A stretch of DNA of 64,000 bases from an uncultured Treponema sp. (GCA_946615905.1 CAMOIE010000001.1:108318-172317); one strand, 5' to 3'; numbered from the stretch's first letter, positions 1 to 7,497 are shown. Numbers and translations: made by a program. Notes: generated by a model from the letters alone, not told the origin.

Positions 1-246
1 TGCGACGATAAATGCAAAAACGTTGTCGCGGATTCCACCGACCAAGGCGGTCTGAAAATCCTTTTTGTTTTTGTAGACAAGAAAACCCGCGATGACTGAC
101 AAAAATCCTGCTGACCAGAAATTTTTCGTTGACCGCATTCCGAAGGCCACCAATGTCACCATTGTGCCAATCATCACGATTAGCGGCAAAAAGGCTCCGA
201 AAGAACCCAAATAGGTTTCGGAAACCTTCTTCTCCTTTTGTTCCAT
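1..246 (-). CDS. N-terminal part of a probable NhaC-family Na+/H+ antiporter (runs off the window)
   Basis: Only the first 82 codons are inside the window. The ATG (complement of 244-246) follows a good Shine-Dalgarno, AAGGAG. After a short charged, Lys/Glu-rich start there are at least two hydrophobic segments, roughly residues 14-36 and 44-58, then a conserved-looking KKDFQTALVGGIRDNVFAF stretch. That pattern (short polar N-terminus, TM pair, amphipathic link) recalls NhaC-type antiporters, but so little is visible that another multi-pass transporter is possible. The LanC-like gene lies just upstream on the same strand, so the two are likely co-transcribed. Confidence 0.45.
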   Translation of the reverse strand, partial: MEQKEKKVSETYLGSFGAFLPLIVMIGTMVTLVAFGMRSTKNFWSAGFLSVIAGFLVYKNKKDFQTALVGGIRDNVFAFIVA

Positions 247-291
247 AATGTTGCTCCTTATTTTTCACGTCAGTTTTTGTGATGACGTTTT

Positions 292-1671
292 TTACTTTTG
301 AAATTCCGCTTCTTCGGGGTATGGGGCATCGATTTCGCGGGAGGCATGAAATTTTCCTTTTGCGGCAAGATAATATTGCAGGCAGAGCCAGCCCATTCCG
401 GCCGCTCCGTCATAAAGTCCGATGTTCGCGGTGATTTTAGTCTGGTCAGCGTAGGTGAAAGCCTGATTCCATTTTGCAGCGATTCCTTCTTTCGTCTCAA
501 AATGGATTGACTGCCCCAACAGGACATTTCCACAGCGGCGGGCGTATTCAAGGTATTCAGAACCGTTGCCGCAAGCCCATTCGCCTAAAAACATGTCCAT
601 CATGCCGGTGGTTCCGCAACAGTAGCAGTAAATGTTCCAGTAGCCCGCTGAGTGGACTTCTGGTGCACCTGTGTATAAAAGTCCCTTTATGATTTTTTCT
701 TCCCATTCTTTTGCACGCGGGGATTTTGTGACTTTGTACAGTTCGTAAAAAAATCTTGCGGTTCCGGAAGGCCCGTGGCAGTAGCCCAGATAATAGACAT
801 CAGTTTTTGTAGATGGAATCCCGTGTGGGAGCAGGGCTGCTTTTTTGTCATCCGAGTAAATGGCGGCGGCAGCAAAAAAGTCTAGAAGTCCGTCTGTCGC
901 ATCCAGAAATTCCTTGCGACCGCTGACCTCGTAAGCTTTTAAAAGGGTGTAGCCAATTCCGGCTGCCCCCATCGGAAAATTCGGGTCGATGTAGTCCTTG
1001 CCAGAGCCAAAATATTCTGGTTTTACGCCTAAATAATAAATTCCACCGCCAGAATAGGACTTAGCCCTGTCTAGAAAAATTTCTGCGGCATCTGCACCGA
1101 ATTCTGTGAATTTCGGGATTGAAAGTCTTTTTCCGGCTTCCATCAAAAAAAGCATGATTCCAGCATCGCCAACTATTCCTGGATAGTCACCCCAAGTGTA
1201 ACCCCGTCCATTTTCACCTTTTTGCGCGGAAGCGATGATTGCCCGGCAGATTTCCACGGCGGCGGACTTGTATTTTTCTTCTTTTGATATTTCGTAGAGT
1301 TCGATTAAATAAAATGCGGCGCCAGAATATCCTGTTGAAAATGCCCATGGCGAGAAATTCTTGCCGAGATTTTTTTCGTTTTTCCAGCGGTAAATCAGGT
1401 AGTTTCCGGCAGCTTTTGCGTCTGTCAAAAAATTTTCGCCTTTCACGGCCCTGTAAAGCTCCAAATAAAAGTGTCCGATTCCGCTAGCCCCTGCGTACAT
1501 GCAAAGGTCGTCATAGCTTGACTCGGCTGAAATATCCCAGTGGAGCAAATCCCCGTATTCTGGATTTTGTGAGCGGACGGCCCTCGTGTTGATGTAGCGG
1601 GCAACGGCAAGTGCTTCTTCTAAAAAATCTTCTGTTTTTGCTGAGTTTAGAATATTGCGGTAAAGGGGCAT
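292..1671 (-). CDS. LanC-like protein (lanthionine synthetase C fold)
   Basis: A 459-residue protein with the repeated Gly-rich turns of the LanC alpha/alpha toroid: GASGIGH (61-67), GYSGAAF (114-120), GDAGI (168-172), GAAGIG (235-240), CHGPSG (298-303), CCGTTG (351-356) and GAAGMG (422-427). Zinc ligands are expected from Cys298 and the Cys349/351/352 cluster. In classical LanC the last ligand pair is Cys-His; here it is Cys-Cys, while the CHG triplet sits in the earlier loop. No signal peptide, no LanB/LanM dehydratase domain and no visible precursor peptide gene, so lanthipeptide synthesis is not supported; a LanCL-like enzyme acting on protein or small-molecule thiols is more likely. No clear Shine-Dalgarno precedes the ATG. 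It is followed downstream by the antiporter-like gene on the same strand. Confidence 0.8.
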   Translation of the reverse strand: MPLYRNILNSAKTEDFLEEALAVARYINTRAVRSQNPEYGDLLHWDISAESSYDDLCMYAGASGIGHFYLELYRAVKGENFLTDAKAAGNYLIYRWKNEKNLGKNFSPWAFSTGYSGAAFYLIELYEISKEEKYKSAAVEICRAIIASAQKGENGRGYTWGDYPGIVGDAGIMLFLMEAGKRLSIPKFTEFGADAAEIFLDRAKSYSGGGIYYLGVKPEYFGSGKDYIDPNFPMGAAGIGYTLLKAYEVSGRKEFLDATDGLLDFFAAAAIYSDDKKAALLPHGIPSTKTDVYYLGYCHGPSGTARFFYELYKVTKSPRAKEWEEKIIKGLLYTGAPEVHSAGYWNIYCYCCGTTGMMDMFLGEWACGNGSEYLEYARRCGNVLLGQSIHFETKEGIAAKWNQAFTYADQTKITANIGLYDGAAGMGWLCLQYYLAAKGKFHASREIDAPYPEEAEFQK

Positions 1672-1773
1672 TTTTTTTCTATCCGAATAACAGTTTTTTA
1701 CTAATGATTATTTTAAGGAAAATTGACTTCGTGGTAAAGCGGCAGGACATGGAAAAGGTCGGGACTTTCTATA

Positions 1774-1803
1774 TTGAAGTTTGATTGGCTTTTACAGTAT
1801 AAT
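1774..1803 (+). promoter_or_regulatory. Sigma70-type promoter of the KDG kinase gene
   Basis: TTGAAG (1774-1779), 18-base spacer, TATAAT (1798-1803). A leader of about 45 bases ends in AAGGAG (1844-1849), seven bases before the ATG. Confidence 0.55.
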
Positions 1804-1856
1804 TTATTAAATTTTGCAAAATTTCCGGCATTGACCGGATTATAAGGAGTCCTTAA

Positions 1857-2882
1857 ATGGCAAAAGTAGTAACTTTTGGTGAAGTAATGCTTCGCATTCA
1901 GCCTGCTGACTATTATCGCTTTGTTCAGGTTGACACAATGACAACAACATTCGGTGGCGGCGAGGCTAACGTTTCTGTTTCTCTGGCTAACTACGGCGAG
2001 GAATCTTACTTCGTTACAAAGCTCCCGACTCACGAAATCGGTCAGGCTGCTGTGAACTCACTCCGCAAATACGGCGTTCACACAGAGTATATCGTTCGCG
2101 GCGGCCCCCGCGTTGGTATCTACTACAATGAAAAAGGCGCTTCACAGCGTGGCTCAAAATGCGTTTACGACCGCGCAGGCTCTTCAATCCAGCTCGCAAA
2201 ACCGGAAGAATTCAACTGGAAAGAAATCTTGAAGGACGCTAAATGGTTCCACATCACAGGAATCACTCCGGCTCTCGGCCCGAACATGGTAGAAGCTTGT
2301 ATCGAAGCTTGCAAAACAGCCCGCGAGATGGGAATCACAACTTCTTGCGACCTTAACTACCGCGGAAAGCTCTGGACAAAAGACGAAGCCCGCAAAGCAA
2401 TGACAGAAATCTGCAAATACGTTGACGTATGTATCTCTAACGAGGACGATGCAAACGACGTATTCGGAATCAAATCAGAAGGAACTGACACAACTAAGGG
2501 TGAACTCAACACAGAAGGCTACAAATCAGTTGCTCGCCAGCTCAAAGAAAAGTTCGGCTTCAAAAAGGTTGCTATCACATTGCGCACTTCTATCAACGCA
2601 AACCGCAACCTCTGGCAGGCTCTTCTCTATGTAGATGACAAGGACTTCGCTTTCTCTAAGCAGTACGATATGCAGATTGTTGACCGCGTTGGCGGCGGCG
2701 ACTCATTCGGTGGCGGTCTCATCCACTCACAGCTCAAAGGAATGAACACTCAGGATTCAATCAACTGGGCAGTTGCAGCTTCTTGCTTGAAGCACTCAAT
2801 CATCGGAGACTACAACATGGTTTCTGAAGACGAAGTTAACAAGCTCGCAGGTGGCGACGGATCTGGAAGAATTCAGAGATAA
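1857..2882 (+). CDS. kdgK: PfkB-family sugar kinase, probable 2-dehydro-3-deoxygluconokinase
   Basis: A 341-residue PfkB/ribokinase-fold kinase. The N-terminal substrate motif GGGEANVSVSLA (33-44) is typical of KDG and related kinases, and the anion-hole/base motif GGGDSFGGG has its catalytic Asp at 282. The family phosphorylates 2-keto-3-deoxygluconate with ATP to give KDPG for the lower Entner-Doudoroff or pectin/uronate route in the cytoplasm. Start fixed by AAGGAG seven bases upstream. It is monocistronic: own promoter before it and a strong terminator after it. Codon use is biased toward optimal C-ending codons, suggesting high expression. No KDPG aldolase is next to it. A fructokinase or other PfkB specificity cannot be excluded from sequence alone. 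Confidence 0.75.
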   Translation: MAKVVTFGEVMLRIQPADYYRFVQVDTMTTTFGGGEANVSVSLANYGEESYFVTKLPTHEIGQAAVNSLRKYGVHTEYIVRGGPRVGIYYNEKGASQRGSKCVYDRAGSSIQLAKPEEFNWKEILKDAKWFHITGITPALGPNMVEACIEACKTAREMGITTSCDLNYRGKLWTKDEARKAMTEICKYVDVCISNEDDANDVFGIKSEGTDTTKGELNTEGYKSVARQLKEKFGFKKVAITLRTSINANRNLWQALLYVDDKDFAFSKQYDMQIVDRVGGGDSFGGGLIHSQLKGMNTQDSINWAVAASCLKHSIIGDYNMVSEDEVNKLAGGDGSGRIQR

Positions 2883-2889
2883 ATCCTTG

Positions 2890-2916
2890 CGGTGGTTTCG
2901 ACAAGATTAACCACCG
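2890..2916 (+). repeat. Short palindromic repeat, GGTTTCGACAAG..AACC family
   Basis: The element has arms CGGTGGTT (2890-2897) and AACCACCG (2909-2916) around the core TTTCGACAAGATT. A second copy (2933-2960) forms the stem of the following terminator. The same core recurs at 44441 and 47112, and inverted at 6108 and 41350. Confidence 0.7.
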
Positions 2917-2924
2917 TGAATACG

Positions 2925-2972
2925 AACGCTCTCCGTGGTTTCGATAAACTCAACCACCGGGAGCGTTTTTTT
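2925..2972 (+). terminator. Rho-independent terminator after kdgK, built from a repeat copy
   Basis: Long stem: AACGCTC plus CCGTGGTT on the left pair with AACCACC plus GGGAGCGTT on the right. The loop is TCGATAAACTC, and a T-run follows. Two mismatches lie mid-stem. The inner stem is the repeat element itself. Confidence 0.8.
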
Positions 2973-3015
2973 ATGTGCCTTGCCCACATCCCGCCCATCA
3001 TGCTACCCTTTTCCC

Positions 3016-3219
3016 ATGACATTTTTTCTCGTAATCGCATTTTTATTCTTCGCGGGGAGCCTGATTGGCTGGGGAATCGAAGTCTTTTGGCGACGGTTTT
3101 TCTCCAAAAACAACCCAGAACGCAAATGGCTCAACCCCGGCTTTTTGAACGGGCCGTACCTGCCGCTCTACGGACTCAGCCTCTGCCTGCTCTTTTCGCT
3201 TTCGTTCATCGACGCATGA
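3016..3219 (+). pseudogene. Truncated CmpB-type (putative ABC transporter permease family) gene
   Basis: The 67 codons encode one TM segment (residues 2-19) and the motif WLNPGFLNGPYLPLYG, typical of the ABC_trans_CmpB family (PF06541 as I remember it), whose members are normally well over 150 residues. The frame closes at TGA just after a second hydrophobic stretch begins, and nothing of the rest of the family follows. I read this as a 5' gene fragment left by a deletion. A small functional membrane peptide is less likely. No Shine-Dalgarno is evident before the ATG. Confidence 0.6.
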
Positions 3220-3246
3220 GAAACTGACGCAAAAAGCGTGATACTG

Positions 3247-3255
3247 TGATATAAT
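3247..3255 (+). promoter_or_regulatory. Extended -10 promoter of the first toxin-antitoxin pair
   Basis: TGA directly before TATAAT (3250-3255) forms an extended -10. There is no good -35 at the right distance (CTGACG at 3224 is 20 bases off). Autoregulation by the antitoxin-toxin complex is usual in such pairs; no operator was identified with confidence. Confidence 0.45.
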
Positions 3256-3275
3256 AAGAATTGGAGGTAGGACAA

Positions 3276-3497
3276 ATGACTTTGACAATGACCGTGAGCA
3301 ATGCCGACACAAGCCTTATCGATGCATTGAAGAGCGTAATCAAGCTTTCTCCAAAGGCAAAAGTCTCGTTCGAGGAAACTTCCCAGCTTGAGGACGAGCT
3401 TTTGTCCGAGCGTGACGAAATCCGCACAAAAATCGCGGACGGGACACTCCAGACGTATTCCAACATGGAAGAATATAGAAGAAGCCATGCGCTATAA
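3276..3497 (+). CDS. Antitoxin of a DinJ/YafQ-like pair
   Basis: 73 residues, placed directly before a YafQ-like toxin. The ATG at 3276 is chosen because GGAGG (3263-3267) lies eight bases upstream; an in-frame TTG at 3261 lies upstream of that site. The sequence has a short N-terminal beta strand (TLTMTVSNADTSLIDALKSV) that could form a DNA-binding element, followed by an acidic helical region (EETSQLEDELLSE) of the kind that wraps the toxin. I do not recognise a named antitoxin family beyond that. It overlaps the toxin gene by 11 bases, implying translational coupling. The surroundings are degraded, typical of a mobile addiction module. Confidence 0.7.
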   Translation: MTLTMTVSNADTSLIDALKSVIKLSPKAKVSFEETSQLEDELLSERDEIRTKIADGTLQTYSNMEEYRRSHAL

Positions 3498-3759
3498 GTT
3501 CACGACGACCAAAAAGTTCGACAAGGAATATGCAAAACTTTCCGAAAGCGACAAAAAATTGGTTGATTCGGTCGTGAATATGCTCCTTGAAGGCAGCCCC
3601 CTTCCTGAAAAGTACCGTGATCATCCTCTCAAGGGCAACCTGAAGGACTTCCGCGACTGCCATGTAAAGCCAGACCTCGTATTGATTTACGGCAAGGAAG
3701 ATGATGTCTTGCTTATCACGGCATACCGGGTGAATTCTCACAGCGAACTAGGGCTATAG
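3487..3759 (+). CDS. YafQ-type RelE-superfamily toxin (mRNA interferase)
   Basis: 90 residues with the YafQ hallmark run: HPLKGNLKDFRDCHVKPDLVL, then LIY, then SHSELGL at the C-terminus. The His of HPLKG, the His and Asp of CHVKPD and the His of SHSEL match the catalytic His/His/Asp/His positions known in E. coli YafQ. The family cleaves mRNA on the ribosome in response to stress or antitoxin decay. Start: ATG 3487, inside the antitoxin gene. Function is inferred from family and operon order; all the key residues appear intact, so the toxin should be active. Confidence 0.85.
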   Translation: MRYKFTTTKKFDKEYAKLSESDKKLVDSVVNMLLEGSPLPEKYRDHPLKGNLKDFRDCHVKPDLVLIYGKEDDVLLITAYRVNSHSELGL

Positions 3760-4112
3760 GTTTCGACCGCAAGATGAGCGAAGCCCGTCATTCTCTAGCG
3801 AAGCGAGGAATCTACAGATGTTTCGCTTGCACTCAACATGATGGCGAAATGACATTTCCCCAGACCTGCATTTTCCCAAAAAATCAAAATAACGTTTCCG
3901 CACCTGCTGATTTTCTGCAAGCGTCAAAATGTCGTTCTCTGTCCGAGCGACTTTCCGCGAGCGTCAAAATAACGCAAGCTTTCCGCGTCACACTTCCCCG
4001 AACGTCAGGATAACGCTCTGCGGATTTGCCGCTTGAAACTTCATCAGGCCTGTTTCAATGAGCAATGCACAATAATTTCTGTTTATTATAGCAACTTGTT
4101 TAATATTTTTAT
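3760..4112. other. Gene-free stretch with degenerate repeats
   Basis: No credible gene before 4216. It starts with text of the kind CGTCATTCTCTAGCGAAGCGAGG, seen as dispersed repeats in many bacterial genomes, followed by three loosely repeated GCGTCAAAATAACG/GCGTCAAAATGTCG phrases (about 3920-4015). An open frame across 3774-4013 has no Shine-Dalgarno and no protein-like composition. Confidence 0.5.
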
Positions 4113-4140
4113 TTGCCTTTATAACTGCAATTACTATATT
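4113..4140 (+). promoter_or_regulatory. Possible promoter of the flavin reductase gene
   Basis: TTGCCT (4113-4118), 16-base spacer, TATATT (4135-4140) in a very A/T-rich stretch; alternatives in the same stretch are possible. Confidence 0.35.
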
Positions 4141-4215
4141 TTTTATATATATCGAGCGGCGGGCTTTCCGCTCGGTGAGCGGATATTTTGACGAATTGAA
4201 AATTGGAGGCAATTT

Positions 4216-4755
4216 GTGAAGAAAAAAATTGATGCGTTTGATTATGCAAAAGAAATTTTGCTGGCAACGAAAAAGGGAATTTTGATTACCACGAAGGCTG
4301 ACAAAGTGAACAGCATGGCTGTCAGTTGGGGTTCTCTTGGAATCGAGTGGGGAAAGCCGACTTTTACGATTTATATCCGAGAAAGCCGTTTTACGCACGA
4401 GCAACTTGAAAAAAATCCCGAATTTACCGTCAATATCCCGCTTGGCGAATACGACCGCTCGATAATCGGAAAAACTGGCACAAAAACAGGCTGGAAAATC
4501 GACAAAATCAAGGAATTTGGCTTGACGATGGAGGAGCCTGAAATCGTAAGCGTGCCAGCCATAAAGGAATTTCCGCTCACCCTTGAGTGCAAAGTGCTTT
4601 ACCGCAAAACTCAGCAACTCGACGAAATAAAAATCTCCCCAGAAGAGCGCGAATACGAATATCCGCACGTAGTCAGTGACAAATTCGCCGTGTTGAACAA
4701 CGTCCCGCACACAGCCTACATCGCGGAAATCGTCTCAGCCTACATAATCGAATAA
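4216..4755 (+). CDS. Flavin reductase-like, FMN-binding split-barrel protein
   Basis: 179 residues with a GTG start, supported by GGAGG (4205-4209) six bases upstream. Hallmarks of the flavin-reductase-like split barrel are visible: the N-terminal GILITTKADKVNSMAVSWGSLGIEW segment, which in the family contacts FMN, then TIYIRESRFTHEQLEKNPEFTVNIP, and a C-terminal HTAYIAEIVSAYI strand. Such proteins bind FMN and either reduce free flavins with NAD(P)H or act as flavoproteins of unknown substrate. No partner monooxygenase is adjacent. Cytoplasmic, no signal. It stands alone between degraded or repeat-rich stretches. Confidence 0.8.
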   Translation: MKKKIDAFDYAKEILLATKKGILITTKADKVNSMAVSWGSLGIEWGKPTFTIYIRESRFTHEQLEKNPEFTVNIPLGEYDRSIIGKTGTKTGWKIDKIKEFGLTMEEPEIVSVPAIKEFPLTLECKVLYRKTQQLDEIKISPEEREYEYPHVVSDKFAVLNNVPHTAYIAEIVSAYIIE

Positions 4756-4845
4756 AAATTCCCATCCATTGCAAAGATTCTGTAATGGAAAGCCGAGGAA
4801 CGACAAGTCGGTACTCGGCCGAAGCCTAAATAGGAGTCCTGTCTT

Positions 4846-5961
4846 ATGCACAAACTCACGCTAATCATACTAATCATCATCTTGCTCGCGGCAAGCCCCT
4901 TGTACGCGATTCTCTTTTTGCCGGGCGTGGGCGGGAAGCCTTCAAAAGCCGACCGTGCGGACTATGCAAAGCGCGCGGCAAACTATGACGGAAAGAAATT
5001 CCACAACGAAAAAGAGACTTCGGTGATGACAAAGACTGAAAGTGCCGACCCCAACACCGCCTCGACGAAGGATTCAAAACCAAAGGAGCAGCTGCCTGCC
5101 TTAAAGCCCGCTTTTCTTGAAAATCCTTCCAAAGACGATTTTACGCTGACTTGGTTCGGACATTCGTCGCTTTTGATTCAGTTTGACGGCAAGAACATTT
5201 TGATCGACCCTGTTTTGAGCAAAAAACTTTCGCCGGTCTCTTGGATTGGCGTGAACCGATTTACGCCGTCTCCTGTTACGGTCGAAGATTTGCCCCAAAT
5301 CGACATTTTGCTTATTTCGCACGACCACTACGACCATCTCGACTACAAAGTGATGAAAAAACTCCGAAAACTTTCTGGCAAGGTCAAGAAAATCATCGTT
5401 CCGCTCGGAGTTGAATGTCACCTGCGAAAATGGAAATTCGACATGACGAAAGTTGAAAACATGGCTTGGTGGGAAGAAACTGAAATCGACGGACTCAAAA
5501 TCGCCTGCACGCCCGCACAGCATTTTTCGGGCAGGTGGGTCACAGGCGGGAGCCGGACGCTCTGGGCGAGCTGGGTCTTTTCAAACGGCACGCGTCAATT
5601 TTTCTACAACGGAGACTCAGGCTTCAACGACCACTACGAACGCATTCACGCCCAATACGGTGACTTTGACTTTGCGCTCATGGAGTGCGGTCAATACAAT
5701 ACGCGCTGGTCACAAATCCACTCGTTCCCTGAGCAGGGCGCGGATGCAATGAAAATCTTGGGGGCAAAACTTGCGATGCCGATTCACTGGGGAGCCTTTG
5801 TCCTCGCTCCGCACGCATGGGACGACCCAATCCGCCGCTTCGTCCGCCACGCTGAGGAGACGGAGCTAAAAATCATCACGCCAAAAATCGGCGAAACGGT
5901 TGATTTGACGAGCGAAGATTTGACCGCATGGCAGGAAAAATGGTGGGAAGGGATTGAGTAA
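4846..5961 (+). CDS. Membrane-anchored MBL-fold hydrolase (NAPE-PLD/UlaG-like)
   Basis: 371 residues. An N-terminal hydrophobic segment (4-24) acts as membrane anchor or signal, followed by a low-complexity linker to about 95. The metallo-beta-lactamase domain follows: WFGHSSLLIQF, LLISHDHYDHLD with the HxHxDH metal motif, a His in PAQHFSGRW, YNGDSGF and a final IHWGAF. This order, with HFSGR and GDSGF, fits the NAPE-phospholipase D/UlaG branch, and by analogy the protein may hydrolyse a phosphodiester or lactone outside the cytoplasm; the substrate is unknown. AGGAG (4832-4836) supports the start. No neighbours share an obvious pathway. Confidence 0.8.
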   Translation: MHKLTLIILIIILLAASPLYAILFLPGVGGKPSKADRADYAKRAANYDGKKFHNEKETSVMTKTESADPNTASTKDSKPKEQLPALKPAFLENPSKDDFTLTWFGHSSLLIQFDGKNILIDPVLSKKLSPVSWIGVNRFTPSPVTVEDLPQIDILLISHDHYDHLDYKVMKKLRKLSGKVKKIIVPLGVECHLRKWKFDMTKVENMAWWEETEIDGLKIACTPAQHFSGRWVTGGSRTLWASWVFSNGTRQFFYNGDSGFNDHYERIHAQYGDFDFALMECGQYNTRWSQIHSFPEQGADAMKILGAKLAMPIHWGAFVLAPHAWDDPIRRFVRHAEETELKIITPKIGETVDLTSEDLTAWQEKWWEGIE

Positions 5962-5962
5962 A

Positions 5963-6035
5963 TAGTGAGGAGTAAGTAGTTAGGAGTGAGGAGTATGTAG
6001 TGAGGAGTAAGTAGTTAGGGGTTAGGAGTGAGGAG
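5963..6035 (+). repeat. Two tandem purine-rich repeats (TAGTGAGGAGTAAGTAGTTAGG)
   Basis: Two imperfect units of about 35-38 bases begin at 5963 and 5998, right after the MBL gene stop. Each is itself made of GAGGAGT/TTAGGAGT words. A G-run follows at 6053-6059. No coding potential. Confidence 0.75.
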
Positions 6036-6066
6036 TTTTTTTGGGGGGGAAAGTTAGGAGTATGTG

Positions 6067-6190
6067 AGTGCGGCAGGGATAGGAGCACCGCCGGAGGCGT
6101 TCGCGGAGGTTGAGCTTGGCGAAACTGCCGCGAATGCAGCGATAGCGGAAGTGCGGATAGCCCGACCCGACGCATGGCGGGTGCCGCCCA
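6067..6190 (+). repeat. Dispersed repeat, copy A (about 120 bp)
   Basis: Shares a long imperfect match with 41311-41437, with blocks such as GTTCGCGGAGGTTGAGCTTG, CGAAAC, GAATG.AGCG and AGCGGAA in the same order and spacing. It contains the complement of the palindromic core (6108-6125) and ends in a GCGGGTGCCGCCCA hairpin, which recurs near 7258-7272. Confidence 0.7.
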
Positions 6191-6232
6191 AATTGCTGAA
6201 GCTGTGGTTACGATTCAGAGCGAAAGCAAAAA

Positions 6233-6355
6233 GTCTTTTATGGATGGCTTTCTGGCGAGGACATTCCCGAAATCGCGCGGATTATCTGCGTCGCCGACTC
6301 CTACGACGGCATGACATCAAACCGAAAACAAGATCAAGAACAAAAGGCAGAATGA
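6233..6355 (+). pseudogene. Relic of an HD-GYP-type phosphodiesterase gene
   Basis: One frame reads YGWLSGEDIPEIARIICVAD followed by SYDGMTSNR and a stop at 6353. This matches the conserved region after the HD-GYP motif in c-di-GMP phosphodiesterases (GLxGEDIPxxARIIxVADxYDAMTSxR). The HD and GYP parts upstream are missing, and repeat copy A abuts the 5' side. It is a fragment, not a working enzyme. Confidence 0.65.
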
Positions 6356-6423
6356 AATCTATGCAAGATGATTTGGAATTATAATTAATCATTTTTTTTG
6401 TCGATAAATTCTCATTACTTTTC

Positions 6424-6452
6424 TTGTTTTTTACATTGACCTGTGCTATATT
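6424..6452 (+). promoter_or_regulatory. Promoter of the second toxin-antitoxin pair
   Basis: TTGTTT (6424-6429), 17-base spacer with a TGC extended element, TATATT (6447-6452). The antitoxin start lies 20 bases downstream with GGAGG in between. Confidence 0.55.
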
Positions 6453-6472
6453 TAAAATCACTGGAGGAAAAG

Positions 6473-6796
6473 ATGGCACAGGTTCAACAGTTATTAAAGA
6501 GCTTTGTTCCGGTAACAATGTTCAACCGAGGAAAGGCTTCACAAATTTTTGACAGACTTCACAATGAAAACAGACTTATAGTTCTAAAAAATAACCAGCC
6601 GTCGGCAATTATACTTTCTCCAACCGAATATGATAGACTTACAGAAATCGAAGAAAATTATGCATTAATGCTTGAAGCACAAGAACGGCTTGAAAAAAAT
6701 GCAGGAAAAACTGGATTGAGCGAGACTCAGGTAATGAAAGATTTGGGGCTTACGGAGGAAGTCATTTCAAACGCAGAAGAACCGGAGTTTGAATGA
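6473..6796 (+). CDS. Phd/YefM-family antitoxin
   Basis: 107 residues. The N-terminal half carries the Phd/YefM pattern: SFVPVTMFNRGKASQIFDRL, then RLIVLKNNQPSAIILSPTEYDRL, a DNA-binding and dimer domain. An acidic C-terminal tail (ERLEKNAGKTGLSETQ to EEPEFE) is of the kind that neutralises the toxin. GGAGG (6463-6467) is five bases before the ATG. It overlaps the toxin start by four bases (ATGA). The family represses its own promoter and is degraded by proteases to free the toxin. A+T content is higher than in the housekeeping genes around it, in line with acquisition by transfer. Confidence 0.85.
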   Translation: MAQVQQLLKSFVPVTMFNRGKASQIFDRLHNENRLIVLKNNQPSAIILSPTEYDRLTEIEENYALMLEAQERLEKNAGKTGLSETQVMKDLGLTEEVISNAEEPEFE

Positions 6797-7128
6797 ACTG
6801 GATTTTAGAATATCTTCCAGAAGCAGAAGATGACTTAAAGAAGCTGGACGGCTCAATTCGCCCTCAGGTTGTCAAAGGAATTCGCAAAGTTTTGCAAAAT
6901 CCACTTCCAAAAGAAAAAGGCGGTTACGGAAATCCACTAGGAAATAAAGGCAATAACAATTTAACAGAATTGCTTAAAATAAAGTTTAAAAGAATTGGAA
7001 TCCGAGTTGTTTATAAAACAGTTCAAATTCCTGAAAAAAACATCATGAAGGTAATCGTTGTTTCAGCAAGAAGCGACAATGAAGTTTATGACTTAGCAGG
7101 AAAAAGAAGGAAAGAAAATCGCTTGTAG
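6793..7128 (+). CDS. RelE/ParE-superfamily toxin
   Basis: 111 residues, encoded by an ATG overlapping the antitoxin stop. The RelE/ParE fold is indicated by LEYLPEAEDDLKKLDGSIRPQV at the N-terminus, a central ELLKIKFKRIGIRVVYKTV strand pair and the C-terminal MKVIVVSARSDNEVYDLAGKR. It is slightly longer than most RelE toxins owing to an Asn/Gly-rich loop (YGNPLGNKGNNN). Whether it is a ribosome-dependent nuclease or a gyrase poison cannot be decided. It lies in an accessory, repeat-rich stretch like the first pair. Confidence 0.8.
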   Translation: MNWILEYLPEAEDDLKKLDGSIRPQVVKGIRKVLQNPLPKEKGGYGNPLGNKGNNNLTELLKIKFKRIGIRVVYKTVQIPEKNIMKVIVVSARSDNEVYDLAGKRRKENRL

Positions 7129-7497
7129 TTGGTCAAACTATTCGGTATAACTCAGTTTTCGTGCGGACATTTTGCTTGTCACTTCGCTCCTTCATGCAAA
7201 AAACGTGCCAATTTTGTCTGAAGACAAAACGCAAAATGCAGCACAAAACGACGTACGGCGGGTGCCGCCCAGTCGGAAAAGTGCAAATATTGCTTGATTT
7301 TTATTAAAAACGTTCAATTTTGGCCGAAAAATATCACATTTTGCGACATTCCTGCAAAAAAAAGAAGGGCACGGACAAAAGTTCCTTGTTATAGTGGTAG
7401 TACGCTTGGTTTTGAAAATCTTTTGGCTTTTTGAGAAGTCGTTTTAGTTCAAGACCGCATAATTTTACGAATAACATGATAAGGAGGACGTACTATC
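7129..7497. other. Intergenic region before the TRAP operon
   Basis: No gene is seen. It holds a perfect hairpin TTTTGTCT/AGACAAAA (7212-7229), a GGCGGGTGCCGCCC palindrome (7259-7272) related to the end of repeat copy A, and an AT-rich leader with a possible -10 TATAGT (7390-7395). AGGAGG (7481-7486) precedes the dctP start at 7498. No binding site could be assigned to the AraC protein encoded downstream. Confidence 0.5.

Noticed and set aside
1713-2033. A 106-codon minus-strand frame upstream of kdgK
   Set aside because: It covers the promoter and the start of kdgK on the other strand and has no ribosome site.
3220-3759. A defence island around the toxin-antitoxin pairs
   Set aside because: No restriction, CRISPR, CBASS, retron or other known defence genes are nearby; the modules stand among gene fragments.
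3774-4013. A 79-codon open frame in the intergenic repeat region
   Set aside because: It runs through degenerate repeats and lacks a ribosome site.
3988-4710. A 240-codon open frame on the minus strand across the flavin reductase gene
   Set aside because: The opposite strand has a clear family match with GTG and Shine-Dalgarno; this one has none.
5963-6035. A CRISPR-like array
   Set aside because: The two units are tandem and imperfect with no spacers and no cas genes.
6064-6384. A 106-codon open frame through repeat copy A and the HD-GYP relic
   Set aside because: It is in a different frame from the recognisable relic and made of repeat sequence.
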